A stretch of 64,000 bases of DNA from NCBI GenBank assembly GCA_021324825.1, contig JAJPII010000004.1, forward strand, positions 1 through 64,000. The letters run 5' to 3'. The DNA comes from Spartobacteria bacterium (GTDB lineage Bacteria; Verrucomicrobiota; Verrucomicrobiia; Chthoniobacterales; Chthoniobacteraceae). Both the position numbers and the translations under genes were made by a program. The notes below the pieces were generated by a model. It was not told the origin of the DNA and ran no database searches. It worked only from the letters and a program-made list of their open reading frames with translations. Each line of letters begins with the position of its first letter. Within the stretch, counting starts at the first letter, position 1. This document shows positions 35,632 through 44,768 of this stretch, piece after piece.

Positions 35632-38229
35632 TTACCGGGCGGTTTCCGCGGACATTTTCTCCAACTGCTCCAGACGCTGGAGGAACGTGGTCTCGCGCTT
35701 CCGGTGTTCCTCGATGACCGCGGCGGGCGCGTTGGCGACAAAGGAGGAGCTTTGCAGCTTCCGCCGGACGGCGGCCAGTTCGGCCTGCGTCTTTTCCATC
35801 TCCTTTTTCAGGCGCGCTTTCTCCGCGCCGGCGTCCACGAGGCCCTCCAGCGGCATGTAAAGCTCCCCCATCTCCGTGAGGACGCGCGGCACGCCGCCGG
35901 GCGCTTCGTACAATGGCTGGATGGCCGCTTCCTCCGCGTTGATGAGCCGCGCGAAGGTCGCAAGTTCCCGCTCCGCCCATTCGGGCTGCGAACGGAGGAT
36001 GAACCGCGCTTTGCGGTTCGACGGTACCCGGTATTCCGCCCGCAGGTTTCTCGCCTGTCTCGCCGATTGATAGACCGCCGCCGCCTGCCGGCGCGCTTCC
36101 TCCAGCCGGCTCCGGTCGAGCGCCGCGGCGGCGGTTGGAAACGGCGCATGCGTCAAGCCCGCCGGGGCGAAGCCGAACGTCTCCCACAATTCCTCCGTTA
36201 TGTGCGGCATCACCGGGTGCAGCAGCCGCAGGATGTGCGACAGGACGAAATCCATGACCGTCAGCGCGGAATTCCGGGCCGCCGGGTTATCGGCGAAGAT
36301 TTCCGTCTTCGCCGCCTCGACGTACCAATCGCAATAGTCGCTCCAGAAAAAGTCGTAGAGCGATTGCGCGATCTCGGTGAACCGCGACCCGGCGTAAGCC
36401 TCTTCGGTCCCACGGATCAACTCATTGAGCCGGGCGGCGACCTCCATCGAGTACGGCGAAAGCTCCAGCCCTTCCAGCGACGGCTCCGGGGCGGAAGGGC
36501 CGTGCATCTGGCGGAAACGCGCGGCATTCCAGAGCTTGTTCGCGAAGTTGCGGCCCTCCTCGACCTGCTTCTCGTCGTAACGGATGTCCTGCCCGTGCGG
36601 CGCGATGCGCAGGAGGCCGAATCGGAGGCCGTCGGCGCCGAAGCGCGCGATGAGGTCGAGCGGGTCGGGCGAGTTGCCGAGGCTCTTGGACATCTTCCTC
36701 CCCTGCGCGTCGCGGATGAGGCCCGTGAAGAAGACCTTCGCGAACGGGATTTCCCCCCGGAATTCAAGGCCCGCCATGATCATCCGCGCCACCCAAAGGA
36801 AGATGATGTCCGGCCCCGTCACGAGATCGTCGGTGGGGTAGAACTTCTTCTCCGTGGCGGCGTCCATGGTCGCAAAGGGCCACAGCCAGCTGCTGAACCA
36901 CGTATCGAGCACATCCTCGTCCTGCCGCCAGGTCTCCGCGTCGGGCGGAGGCGCCACCCCGGCGTAAATCTCCTCCCCCCGATACCAGACCGGTATCCGG
37001 TGCCCCCACCAAAGCTGGCGGCTTATGCACCAGTCCTGGATGTTCGTCATCCAATGTTCATAGACCTTCGTCCAGCGCTCGGGCGTGAAGCGGATGGCGC
37101 CGCCGCGGACGGCCTCCAGCGCCTCGGCGACCTTCGGGTAGCGCAGGAACCATTGCTCGCTCAGACGCGGCTCGATCGGGACATCCGCCCGCTCGCTGTA
37201 GCCGACGTTGTGTTCATAAGGCTCCTCCCGCGTGAAAAGGCCCAGCGCGGCCAGCTTCTCCACCGCCAGGGCGCGCGCCGCGAACCGCTCCTTCCCCTCG
37301 AAGTCCGGCCCCGCCAGCGCATTCAGCGTTCCGTCGGGGTTCATTATATCCAGGGTCTCCAGACCGTGCCGCGCGCCGATTTCGAAGTCCGCCTTGTCAT
37401 GGGCGGGCGTGACCTTCAAAACGCCCGTGCCGAATTCCGGGTCGATCTTCGGGTCGCCGACAATCGGGATGCGCGCGCGCGGGAAAGGCCGCCAGCATTC
37501 CCGCCCGATATACCTGGCGTACCGCTCGTCGGCGGGGTTCACGGCCACCCCCGTGTCGCCCATCAACGTCTCCGGGCGGGTCGTCGCGATCTCCAGGAAT
37601 TCGCCCGGCGCATCCGCGACCTCGTAGCGCATGTAATAGAGCTTCCCATGGACGGGCTTCATGATGACCTCCTCGTCCGAGAGCGCCGTCAGGGAGGCGG
37701 GGCACCAGTTCACCATCCGCTTGCCGCGGTAAATGTGGCCGCGTTTGTAAAGCTCCACGAACACCTCCGTCACGCTGCGCGAGTAGGCTTCGTCCATCGT
37801 GAAGCGCTCCCGGCTCCAGTCGCAGGAACAGCCCAGCTTCTTGAGTTGTTCGACGATGATCCCCCCGTGCTCCTCCTTCCACGCCCAGACGCGGCGGAGA
37901 AATTCCCCGCGGCCCAGGTCGCGCCGCGTCTTCCCCTCCTTGCGCAACCGGCGTTCCACTACCGTCTGCGTCGCGATGCCCGCGTGGTCTGTCCCCGGCA
38001 GCCACAGGACTTCCTTCCCCAGCATCCGCGCGCGCCGGGCCAGGATGTCCTGGAGCGTGTTGTTCAAGACATGGCCCAGGGTCAGCACGCCCGTCACGTT
38101 CGGCGGCGGGATGACGATGGAATACGCCGGCTTGGGGGAAGCCGCGTCCGCGCGGAAAACATCCTCCCAGCGGGCGCGCCATTTGGCTTCCACGGCGGCG
38201 GGTTCGTAAGCTTTGGAGATTTCAGGCAT
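35632..38229 (-). CDS. valS: Valine-tRNA ligase
   Basis: A 865-residue class Ia aminoacyl-tRNA synthetase. The HIGH-type motif is in PPPNVTGVLTLGHVLNNTL, the KMSKS loop in GRKMSKSLGNSPDP, and an editing domain with LPGTDHAGIATQ lies early. A C-terminal coiled-coil arm (AEKARLKKEMEKTQAELAAV) matches the family. Full length is expected. The start is ATG at 38229, and upstream lies the AT-richer island. Confidence 0.97.
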   Translation of the reverse strand: MPEISKAYEPAAVEAKWRARWEDVFRADAASPKPAYSIVIPPPNVTGVLTLGHVLNNTLQDILARRARMLGKEVLWLPGTDHAGIATQTVVERRLRKEGKTRRDLGRGEFLRRVWAWKEEHGGIIVEQLKKLGCSCDWSRERFTMDEAYSRSVTEVFVELYKRGHIYRGKRMVNWCPASLTALSDEEVIMKPVHGKLYYMRYEVADAPGEFLEIATTRPETLMGDTGVAVNPADERYARYIGRECWRPFPRARIPIVGDPKIDPEFGTGVLKVTPAHDKADFEIGARHGLETLDIMNPDGTLNALAGPDFEGKERFAARALAVEKLAALGLFTREEPYEHNVGYSERADVPIEPRLSEQWFLRYPKVAEALEAVRGGAIRFTPERWTKVYEHWMTNIQDWCISRQLWWGHRIPVWYRGEEIYAGVAPPPDAETWRQDEDVLDTWFSSWLWPFATMDAATEKKFYPTDDLVTGPDIIFLWVARMIMAGLEFRGEIPFAKVFFTGLIRDAQGRKMSKSLGNSPDPLDLIARFGADGLRFGLLRIAPHGQDIRYDEKQVEEGRNFANKLWNAARFRQMHGPSAPEPSLEGLELSPYSMEVAARLNELIRGTEEAYAGSRFTEIAQSLYDFFWSDYCDWYVEAAKTEIFADNPAARNSALTVMDFVLSHILRLLHPVMPHITEELWETFGFAPAGLTHAPFPTAAAALDRSRLEEARRQAAAVYQSARQARNLRAEYRVPSNRKARFILRSQPEWAERELATFARLINAEEAAIQPLYEAPGGVPRVLTEMGELYMPLEGLVDAGAEKARLKKEMEKTQAELAAVRRKLQSSSFVANAPAAVIEEHRKRETTFLQRLEQLEKMSAETAR

Positions 38230-38583
38230 CGGGATTTTGGCCCTTCATCTTAACGGTGTTCGCTCACTCCCTGTCAAAGGGCGAATTGCAATCTCTCGCG
38301 CCGCCCAGTCATCAGCCAAAAAGCCGCGCAGGTGTACGCAAAATGACGACGCCACTAAATTGCGATGCGAAATTTCCTAATGGAGCCAATCCAGCCATTG
38401 GAACCTTCGGTAAGGAGGCGTCCCCGTGCGATAATGCCCCTCGCATAGAACAACGCCCATGCCGCGCTTCACGAAGAGAAATGGAACAGGAACGATTTCG
38501 TTCTCCCGGAAAATCGCTATGTGGCGTGTTTGTTCTTGAAACAACTCGGAAAGAAAACGTAAAATAAGGAAGGTGCAAAGGCA
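38230..38583. other. 354-base gap with a possible coding remnant
   Basis: This stretch must contain the valS promoter on the minus strand. On the plus strand a stop-bounded frame at 38449-38562 reads like the tail of a protein (WNRNDFVLPENRYVACLF, then LKQLGKKT and stop) but has no start codon. It may be the 3' remnant of a lost gene at the border of the AT-richer island. An overlapping 103-codon frame at 38256-38567 shows no recognisable features. An AAGGA is found about 11 bases before the ATG at 38584. Confidence 0.3.
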
Positions 38584-39673
38584 ATGAACAACAATGCTTT
38601 GGGCGCATCGAAAACACGCACCGCTAAACCGCGTGACCCGGATGCCCTGCCGGACGGACACGTGCTTTTAATCGGTCCCTCCGTGCCAATAATGCCGGTG
38701 AATGACATCGACATGCCCAATACGAAATGTCCGGGCGCGGGTAAGAACGTGGTCGAGCTGATCTTCGCGCCGGCGGCAGCCGCCCTCACAATCATAGATA
38801 CGGAAGATGCCGAAGAGCCTTTGGCCAATGACGGCAATGATCCCGATGAACCCCGCATCCCCGCCGGAAAACCGGGCGGCGGCCAATGGACCACCGCGAA
38901 AGACACCTATAACGGGAAATCCCGGACTATGCCTGGGGGCGCGCCGGTAGCGCAGCCGCTGCCTATGCCAGATGCTTCATTTCGTGCCTCGGTAATATCA
39001 AAGCTGGAAGCGTTGGCCCGAATACTGCAGCAACGGCGTGATGGGTTGAACAAGACGGCTCAACTCGCGGTTCTGAAATTCATCGGCGAAGAATATTCCC
39101 ACTGGGGACTATGGGACGAGATTCAGGATTGGACCGCAAGCACAGGCAAGGGCGGAATTGATTTAGGCTTTCGCGATCCAGATACGGGGCTTCCTACCAT
39201 AGGTATTCCTGATAGCTGGAGGGTTTCTCGCAGCCCGCTTAAAAAAGCGCTGACTCAATTGGACTTTCTGGAATGGGATCTTGGCCCCGCCAATATTAAC
39301 TTGAAGTCCGCGGCCCGGTTATCCAGAATCAAATCGCCGGATGCCATCAACACGCTGGCGGAATACCTGGGCCGTTCGTTTCGTAAAACAAGCCCAAGCT
39401 GCCCTGAATCCGTTGATCAACGGAATGGACACGCAGACCCAGGCCCAGATCATAGTGGATTTCGTCCGCGAGGGCCCGGATAGATTCTGGAATAAGGTAA
39501 AAACACTTCACCACTTGGATGATGCGCAATTGAGAACATGGATACAACATCCAAATACTTACAAAAACCCGGACGGAACTGCGCCTGAAAAGCCTAAGCC
39601 GGATTCGGATAATTTTCACCGAGAGCAATACCAGCAGATAGAAAGAATACTGACTCAAATAGGCATGCATTGA
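38584..39673 (+). pseudogene. Frameshifted toxin-like protein with PxxPAGKPGGGQWT linker
   Basis: A reading frame from ATG 38584 with a plausible ribosome site runs to about 39380, then continues in the +1 frame to a TGA at 39671-39673; one extra T in the TTT at 39379-39381 explains the break. Restored length is about 362 residues. The N-terminal third contains EPRIPAGKPGGGQWTT, a linker I recall from phage-head and polymorphic-toxin proteins. The C-terminal part is helical (LNPLINGMDTQTQAQIIVDF, REGPDRFWNKVK). GC content is lower than in flanking genes. It may be a dead gene or a sequencing error; programmed +1 shifting is less likely. Activity unknown. Confidence 0.5.
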
Positions 39674-39674
39674 A

Positions 39675-40055
39675 ATGAAAATCAAATATTTGATTGCGCT
39701 TATAGTTGCCTTTGTTTTTGTCTGGGCTATCGTGCCGTACAGAAACCCCCTCAAGAAATACGGGGTGTCCTATAGCTGGGTTCATGGCGAACATTACGCG
39801 GTGAACATAATTAATTTTTGGCTGCAAACGGAAAAGGGCAAGATCGACGGCCCGTGCTTTACCGGAGATAATTTAACCATGGATTTTTCATACATGAGAG
39901 ATGATCCGATTCCCGAAATCGTTGTAAGATCGAGCAACAATCATAGCGCCGTGGCGCGACTGGTTATAAAAAATGGCAAGCCAGTCGGTTTTCATATAGT
40001 AAAAGATGGCGGCGTTGGCATTGGTTTTGCCGCAGAGGGATATTATGGCGATTGA
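39675..40055 (+). CDS. Small membrane-anchored hypothetical protein (possible immunity protein)
   Basis: A 126-residue protein with a single N-terminal membrane segment (residues about 4-20, KYLIALIVAFVFVWAIV) and a beta-rich domain presumably outside the membrane. The ATG lies one base after the stop of the frameshifted toxin-like gene, on the same strand and with the same low GC. This is the classic spacing of a toxin-immunity pair, but the sequence itself shows no known immunity family. Call rests on layout. Confidence 0.45.
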   Translation: MKIKYLIALIVAFVFVWAIVPYRNPLKKYGVSYSWVHGEHYAVNIINFWLQTEKGKIDGPCFTGDNLTMDFSYMRDDPIPEIVVRSSNNHSAVARLVIKNGKPVGFHIVKDGGVGIGFAAEGYYGD

Positions 40056-40199
40056 TGCGCACCCAACTTTGACCGGGGGCTATTCCGACGCCGCGCGGCT
40101 CGTTCCATTTGGCATATTGACTTCCATGCAGATTATAGAGTATGATTCACCATTAATTTGTCTGGCCAGCATCCCGTTAAGCGCATTTTGCCGTCATGT

Positions 40200-40378
40200 A
40201 TGTTCCGAGCCTTTATTGTTTTGCTGCTGGGAGCCACGATCGCATTCGGTCAATCCCATCAGACGACCCTTCGACGAGCGTGGGCGTCGCGCTATATGTC
40301 TGCAAGCCGCCTGCAGACGACGTGTGCGCCACCGTGATTATTGACGCCAAAGGAAAGCTTATTCGTCTAATGAAATGA
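40200..40378 (+). pseudogene. Broken small exported-protein gene
   Basis: From the ATG at 40200 the frame encodes a strong signal peptide (MFRAFIVLLLGATIAFGQS) but continues into basic nonsense. The frame beginning at 40196 instead carries SDDPSTSVGVALYVCKPPAD followed by DVCATVIIDAKGKLIRLMK and a TGA at 40376-40378. Joining the two by one base near 40252-40262 gives a plausible secreted peptide of about 60 residues. The gene is probably inactivated by a one-base indel. No family known. Confidence 0.3.
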
Positions 40379-40394
40379 CCAATGCGCCTGGGGC

Positions 40395-40520
40395 GTATCA
40401 TGCGCTTTGCCCGCTCTTGGTTGTAGGGGCGGCTGTGCCAGCCGCTTGGAATGGGCTGGAATCGCTTGACGCCTTTACGTTTGCGCGCCGCTTCGGGCGG
40501 CTGGCACAGCCGCCCCTACA
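40395..40520. repeat. Dispersed palindromic repeat, copy A
   Basis: This 126-base element carries a perfect 24-bp inverted repeat (40422-40445 with 40497-40520) whose arms contain the inner palindrome GGCGGCTGGCACAGCCGCC-type sequence. It is preceded by the arm TATCATGCGCTTTGCCCGCT. The same arm and palindrome recur near 51.7, 53.0 and 62.6 kb. No open frame is inside, so it behaves like a REP/MITE-type non-coding element at the edge of the AT-richer island. Confidence 0.8.
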
Positions 40521-40738
40521 GGGACAGAGCCGCCGCTCAATAGCGAAAAGTACATGACATCTTTCTAGTCTAACTCTGCGATGCAGCCAAATTGCCTCCG
40601 CGTATCGCGCCGAACTGATTCCTGGCGGAGGCGCCTGATGGCGATGTCGCGTCCATGGGCCGTTGGCGAAGACGGCGATCTCTGCCGGTTAAAACATTCT
40701 TGCCATCTTTCCCGGCTTGGGTACACCCTTGCCGGGCG

Positions 40739-41833
40739 ATGATGCGTCCACTACTCGGCTTTTTTGCCGCCCTTTGCCTTCTCCAGCCTTTGCGCGCCGG
40801 GGATTGGGACGTGATCAAATGCGGCGGACGCGATTATCTCACCCTGGACAACGTCTCCCGGTTTTACGGCCTGGGCGCGGTGAACAGGGTCAGCAACTCC
40901 TTTGTTCTGGGATCGTCCGGTCACGGGTTGCGCGGGTCGGCGGGCTCCAATGAGCTTTACATCAACAACCTCAAGTTCATCCTCAGCTACCCGCTGGAGG
41001 AAGAGCGGGGCGAGCTGCTCGTCTCGCGCATGGACTTGACGAAGGTCATAGAACCCGTCCTGCGCCCGAGCCGCATACGGAACGCCGCGCTGGTGGACAC
41101 CGTCATCCTCGACCCCGGGCACGGCGGCTACGACAACGGGGCGACCAGCATCTGGGGCAACGAGAAGACCTTCACCCTGGATGTCGCCTGCCGGGCGAAG
41201 GAGTTGCTCGTCCAGCAGGGCTTCGATGTAAAGATGACCCGTTCCTCGGATGTCTTCATCCCGCTGGAGGATCGCGCCCGCTTCGCCAACCGCCATCGCA
41301 ACGCCCTCTTCATCAGCATTCATTTCAACTCCGGCAACCCGGGCGCCTCGGGGCTGGAAACCTACACGCTGGCCCCGCGGGGCGTCCCCTCCATGGCCGC
41401 GGACGGCCCGAGCCTCTCCGATCTGCAACAGTGCGCGGGCAACGCGGAGGACGGGGAGAACATGGCGCTCGCCACCGCCACGCACGCCTCCCTGGTCTAT
41501 CACCTCCAGATGTATGACCGCGGCATCAAGCGCGCCCGCTTCGTCGTCATCCGGGATGTCACGATCCCCGGCGTCCTCATCGAAGGCGGGTTCCTGAGCA
41601 ACGCGGAGGACAGCCGCAAGATCGCCGGGAGCTGGTACCGCCAGCAGATGGCCAGCTGCATCCTCTCCGCGGTGCAGAACTACCGCGCGGCGGTGGGCCT
41701 GCGCCTGCCGACGCCGCAGATGGCGGGCGTCCGCTCGATCGAATTGAGGAACCTGGTGGAAAGTGTCGGCCCTTCGGAGCTGGATGCGCCGAGGCGGACG
41801 GAGCCGCTCGTCATCACGCCGTCAACCAATTGA
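40739..41833 (+). CDS. Periplasmic N-acetylmuramoyl-L-alanine amidase
   Basis: A 364-residue protein with a signal peptide (MMRPLLGFFAALCLLQPLRA). An N-terminal beta domain of about 110 residues precedes the Amidase_3 catalytic domain. Zinc ligands and catalytic residues are visible as LDPGHGGYDNGA (His), the Glu in NEKTFTLDVA, SIHFNS (His) and IEGGFLSN (Glu). It cuts the amide between N-acetylmuramic acid and the peptide stem, usually at the division septum. The ATG at 40739 is selected because it begins the signal peptide. The last four bases overlap murI. Confidence 0.9.
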   Translation: MMRPLLGFFAALCLLQPLRAGDWDVIKCGGRDYLTLDNVSRFYGLGAVNRVSNSFVLGSSGHGLRGSAGSNELYINNLKFILSYPLEEERGELLVSRMDLTKVIEPVLRPSRIRNAALVDTVILDPGHGGYDNGATSIWGNEKTFTLDVACRAKELLVQQGFDVKMTRSSDVFIPLEDRARFANRHRNALFISIHFNSGNPGASGLETYTLAPRGVPSMAADGPSLSDLQQCAGNAEDGENMALATATHASLVYHLQMYDRGIKRARFVVIRDVTIPGVLIEGGFLSNAEDSRKIAGSWYRQQMASCILSAVQNYRAAVGLRLPTPQMAGVRSIELRNLVESVGPSELDAPRRTEPLVITPSTN

Positions 41834-42675
41834 CGCCCTCCGCCGCAAAGCGCGCCGCCCGGGCAAGGCCCATCGGCGTATTCGACTCCGGCATCGGCGG
41901 GTTGACCGTCGCCGCCGCTTTGCGCGATCTCCTCCCCGCGGAAGACATCTTCTATATAGGCGACACCGCGCGCGTGCCGTACGGGGGCAAAAGCGCGCAG
42001 ACCATCGAGCGTTACAGCATCGAGATAACCGCCCTCCTGCTCGCGGAACAGGCCAAGCTCATCGTCGTCGCGTGCAACACCGCCTCGGCCCTGGCGATCC
42101 CGCGGTTGGAAGAACTCCTGAAAGTCCCCGTCATCGGCGTCATCGTCCCCGGCGCTAGGGCCGCCGTCGCCGCCACGCGCAACGGGCGCATCGGCGTCAT
42201 CGGCACCCGGGCCACCATCCAGAGCCGCGCGTACGAGCGGGCCATCCACGCGCTCGACGCCGGCGTGGACATCACCAGCCAGCCGTGCCCCATGCTCGTC
42301 CCCCTCATCGAGGAAGGGTGGCTGGAGGACGCCGTCACCGACCAGGTCATCCGCCGTTACCTGGAAAAAATAGTGAAGGCGGACGTGGACACCCTCGTCC
42401 TCGGCTGCACGCACTACCCGCTCCTGCGGGAGCCGTTGAAAAAATTCCTGGGGCCGAAGATAACGCTGGTCGATTCCGCCGCGAACTGCGCCGCCGCCGT
42501 GAAAAAGCTCCTTGGGCCCCTCGCCGCGCCGCGAAACCGGGTGGGACGGCTGCGGGTGGCCCTCACCGATTCCTCCAGCAGCTTCCTGCGCGTCGCGGAG
42601 GAAGCGCTCGGCCTGCAGGTCGGCGACGTGGAACTCATCCCCGTCCGCAACGCGGGCGCGGCATCCCTCCAATAA
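41830..42675 (+). CDS. murI: Glutamate racemase
   Basis: A 281-residue cofactor-independent racemase that makes D-glutamate for peptidoglycan. It shows FDSGIGGLTV near the N-terminus, the first catalytic Cys in VACNTASALA and the second in LGCTHYPLL. Start is TTG at 41830 overlapping the amidase stop (TTGA), so the two cell-wall genes are translationally coupled. The N-terminus is about ten residues longer than typical, and a later start is possible. Confidence 0.94.
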   Translation: MTPSAAKRAARARPIGVFDSGIGGLTVAAALRDLLPAEDIFYIGDTARVPYGGKSAQTIERYSIEITALLLAEQAKLIVVACNTASALAIPRLEELLKVPVIGVIVPGARAAVAATRNGRIGVIGTRATIQSRAYERAIHALDAGVDITSQPCPMLVPLIEEGWLEDAVTDQVIRRYLEKIVKADVDTLVLGCTHYPLLREPLKKFLGPKITLVDSAANCAAAVKKLLGPLAAPRNRVGRLRVALTDSSSSFLRVAEEALGLQVGDVELIPVRNAGAASLQ

Positions 42676-42729
42676 AATTCCCCTTTGCGGGAAAAGCTGC
42701 GAGGCTTGCGGGGAACCGATTTGTTTTGA

Positions 42730-43329
42730 ATGGACGAGGATCCCCGGCAGGTTGACAACGAACTCATCGCCCGCACCCAGGCGGGTGACTCCTCGGCGTT
42801 CGACGAGCTGGTGCGCAAATACAGCGCCCGGCTTTACAGTCTCGTTTACAACATGACCTCCAACCACGAGGACGCCAACGACCTCCTCCAGGACATCTTC
42901 GCGAAGGCGTACCGTTCCATCAAGGGCTTCAGGGGAAAATCGAGTTTCTATACCTGGATCCATTCCATCGGGGTCAACATGACGATCAACTTCCTGAAGA
43001 AGCGGGGCCGTCATTTCCAGTTGAGCCTCGATGACGTTGACGCCAACATCCAGAACGACAAGGAGTTCATCGAATCGACCTCCGGAAGCAACCCGGTGCG
43101 CGAGGCCGACCTGAAGGAGCTCCAACAAAGATTGAACGAAGCGATGATGAAGCTGTCTTACGAGCATAGGGCCGTGGTAACCATGTTTGACATCCAGGGA
43201 ATGCCGCACGCGGAGATCAGCAAGATACTGAACGTCTCCGAAGGCACCGTCCGCTCCCGGCTCTTCTACGCGCACCGGCAACTGCAGAACTACCTCGAAG
43301 AATTCCGGGAATTCCGATCCCCCTCCTGA
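42730..43329 (+). CDS. ECF-type RNA polymerase sigma factor
   Basis: A 199-residue sigma-70-family factor with regions 2 and 4 only. Region 2 is visible as FDELVRKYSARLYSLVYNM followed by DANDLLQDIFAKAYR and SSFYTWIHSIGVNM. Region 4 has HRAVVTMFDIQGMPHAEISK with HTH motif VSEGTVRSRLFYAHRQL. It is similar to RpoE/SigW-like envelope-stress sigmas. Four bases later comes a small membrane protein that could be its anti-sigma factor, then a degenerate HtrA. ATG start at 42730. Confidence 0.92.
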   Translation: MDEDPRQVDNELIARTQAGDSSAFDELVRKYSARLYSLVYNMTSNHEDANDLLQDIFAKAYRSIKGFRGKSSFYTWIHSIGVNMTINFLKKRGRHFQLSLDDVDANIQNDKEFIESTSGSNPVREADLKELQQRLNEAMMKLSYEHRAVVTMFDIQGMPHAEISKILNVSEGTVRSRLFYAHRQLQNYLEEFREFRSPS

Positions 43330-43333
43330 AGCC

Positions 43334-43753
43334 ATGCCTCCTGACAAAGACAACCCCGACGACATTTCCAAGCTCCTGCGGCTGAAACGATTCGAGCAGC
43401 CCGGGCCGGAATATTTCGAGGGGTTCCTTCGCGATTTCCACCGACGGCAGCGGGAGGAAGTCCTGCGTCCGCTCTGGCGCATCGCGCTGGACCGCGCGGG
43501 GGCCTTTTTCGGCGGGGATATCCATCGGGAGATCATTGGCTATGGCACGGCGGCGGCGGCGGCGGTCGTTCTTTTCCTGGGCGTCGTGAATTTCGAGTCC
43601 GTCGAGTCCGGAAAGCAGCCGGTTGCCGCGGCTTCCGCGGAGAAATCGCCCGATACTCGCACGGCTTCCGCCAATATGCTGCGGACGGAACAACCCCGGT
43701 ATGTCATCGATACCCGTCCCGTCAGCTACCATGAGCCGCCTTTCAGTTTTTAG
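43334..43753 (+). CDS. Single-pass membrane protein, possible anti-sigma factor
   Basis: A 139-residue protein. The cytoplasmic N-terminus of about 65 residues is charged and helical (SKLLRLKRFEQPGPEYFEGF), then comes one membrane helix (IIGYGTAAAAAVVLFLGVV) and a periplasmic tail ending in VSYHEPPFSF. The topology matches anti-sigma factors of ECF systems, and the gene is four bases after the sigma gene. No zinc-binding HxxxCxxC anti-sigma motif is visible, so the assignment is by position only. The following gene starts inside its 3' end. Confidence 0.5.
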   Translation: MPPDKDNPDDISKLLRLKRFEQPGPEYFEGFLRDFHRRQREEVLRPLWRIALDRAGAFFGGDIHREIIGYGTAAAAAVVLFLGVVNFESVESGKQPVAAASAEKSPDTRTASANMLRTEQPRYVIDTRPVSYHEPPFSF

Positions 43754-44768
43754 CGGGGCGATCCTCGCGGCCTTTTGCCTCTCCAGCCTGGCGTGGCCGG
43801 CGCGCGGGGAAAGCGTTTTCGAGGCGATCAGCAGGGAAGTTCAAGTCGTCTACGCGCAGCACCAGAGCGCCATCGTCCGCATCCAGGCGGAGGATGAGCA
43901 CGGGCGGCTTTCCGGCAGCGGGTTTTATATCGATCCCAACGGCACGATCTTCACCTCCTACACCATCGGCGGCGACACCAGGAACATCGTCGTCTGCTCG
44001 GGGGACAGCAAGCTCCCCGCCGAACGCCTGGTGGGCGACGCCCGCAGCGGCATAGCCATCCTCAAGGTCAAGGCGCGCACGCCCTTCCTCGTCATCGGCA
44101 AGAGCGCGGACCTCTCCGTCGCCTCCCCCGTCATCGTCATCGGCTACCCGATGGACCTTCCCGCGACCCCGACTTTCGGCGCCGTGGGCGGGTTTGACGT
44201 GAAATACCTCGGGCGCTATCTCTCGCCGGCTTACATCCGCGCGAACGTCCCGGTGGAGCGGGGCGAAGGCGGCGCTCCGCTCCTGAATCTGAAGGGCGAG
44301 GCGGTCGGCATCCTCATCAGCCCGCGCGAGAACGGCACGGGTTGTTTCGCGCTGCCGATCGAGGCGGCCGAGAAAGTCCACGCCGATTTCCTGCGTTTCG
44401 GCGAAGCCCGGCCGGGCTGGCTCGGGATAACAGTCGGCAAAGCGCCCCGCGACGAGGAAGGCCCGCCGGAAGTGCGGGAAGTCATTCCAGACTCGCCCGC
44501 CGCAAAGTCCGGCTTGCAAAAAGGCGATCTGCTCCTTGGCATCGGCGAGAAAAGGATCCATTCGCCGGAAGACGTGCTGGACGCCTCCTTCTACCTTACG
44601 GCGGGCGACGAAGTTCCGCTGCTCGTTTCGCGCGATGGCAAGGAAACCACCCTCCAGGCGCGGGCCGTCGGCATCCCGGCGCCCCTGGACGCCTTGCGGA
44701 TCCTGAAGGACTTCGCCGCCCACCCCGGGGTCTCGCCCGTCGAAACGATCTGGAAAGTCAATAAGTGA
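43731..44768 (+). CDS. HtrA/DegP-like PDZ protein with all three catalytic residues lost
   Basis: A 345-residue exported protein: a signal peptide to about residue 26, a trypsin-like domain (about 40-220) and one PDZ domain (about 235-335; GWLGITVG, VIPDSPAAKSGLQKGDLLLG). The protease scaffold is clear (GSGFYIDPNGTIF, AILKVKA, PLLNLKGEAVGI). By comparison with HtrA, the His falls on Thr78 (FTSYTIGG), the Asp on Gly107 (ARSGIAIL) and the Ser on Gly180 (GEGGAPL). It is therefore likely a non-proteolytic chaperone or sensor. ATG at 43731 overlaps the previous gene by 23 bases, and the stop overlaps dsbD by four. Confidence 0.85.
   Translation: MSRLSVFSGAILAAFCLSSLAWPARGESVFEAISREVQVVYAQHQSAIVRIQAEDEHGRLSGSGFYIDPNGTIFTSYTIGGDTRNIVVCSGDSKLPAERLVGDARSGIAILKVKARTPFLVIGKSADLSVASPVIVIGYPMDLPATPTFGAVGGFDVKYLGRYLSPAYIRANVPVERGEGGAPLLNLKGEAVGILISPRENGTGCFALPIEAAEKVHADFLRFGEARPGWLGITVGKAPRDEEGPPEVREVIPDSPAAKSGLQKGDLLLGIGEKRIHSPEDVLDASFYLTAGDEVPLLVSRDGKETTLQARAVGIPAPLDALRILKDFAAHPGVSPVETIWKVNK

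Noticed and set aside
33299-36187. A 962-codon minus-strand frame extending pdxJ upstream
   Set aside because: Only the last 250 codons are PdxJ; the rest is a shadow of purH and valS in GC-rich DNA.
34051-38253. A 1400-codon plus-strand frame opposite purH and valS
   Set aside because: Antisense shadow with low-complexity Arg/Asp/Gly composition and no domain; the opposite strand encodes unmistakable PurH and ValS.
38256-38567. A 103-codon frame in the valS upstream gap
   Set aside because: No signal, motif or plausible composition; a competing frame in the same stretch reads more like protein.
40006-40344. A 112-codon frame overlapping the broken exported-peptide gene
   Set aside because: No recognisable feature; the frames that carry the signal peptide and the IIDAKGKLI tail are more protein-like.
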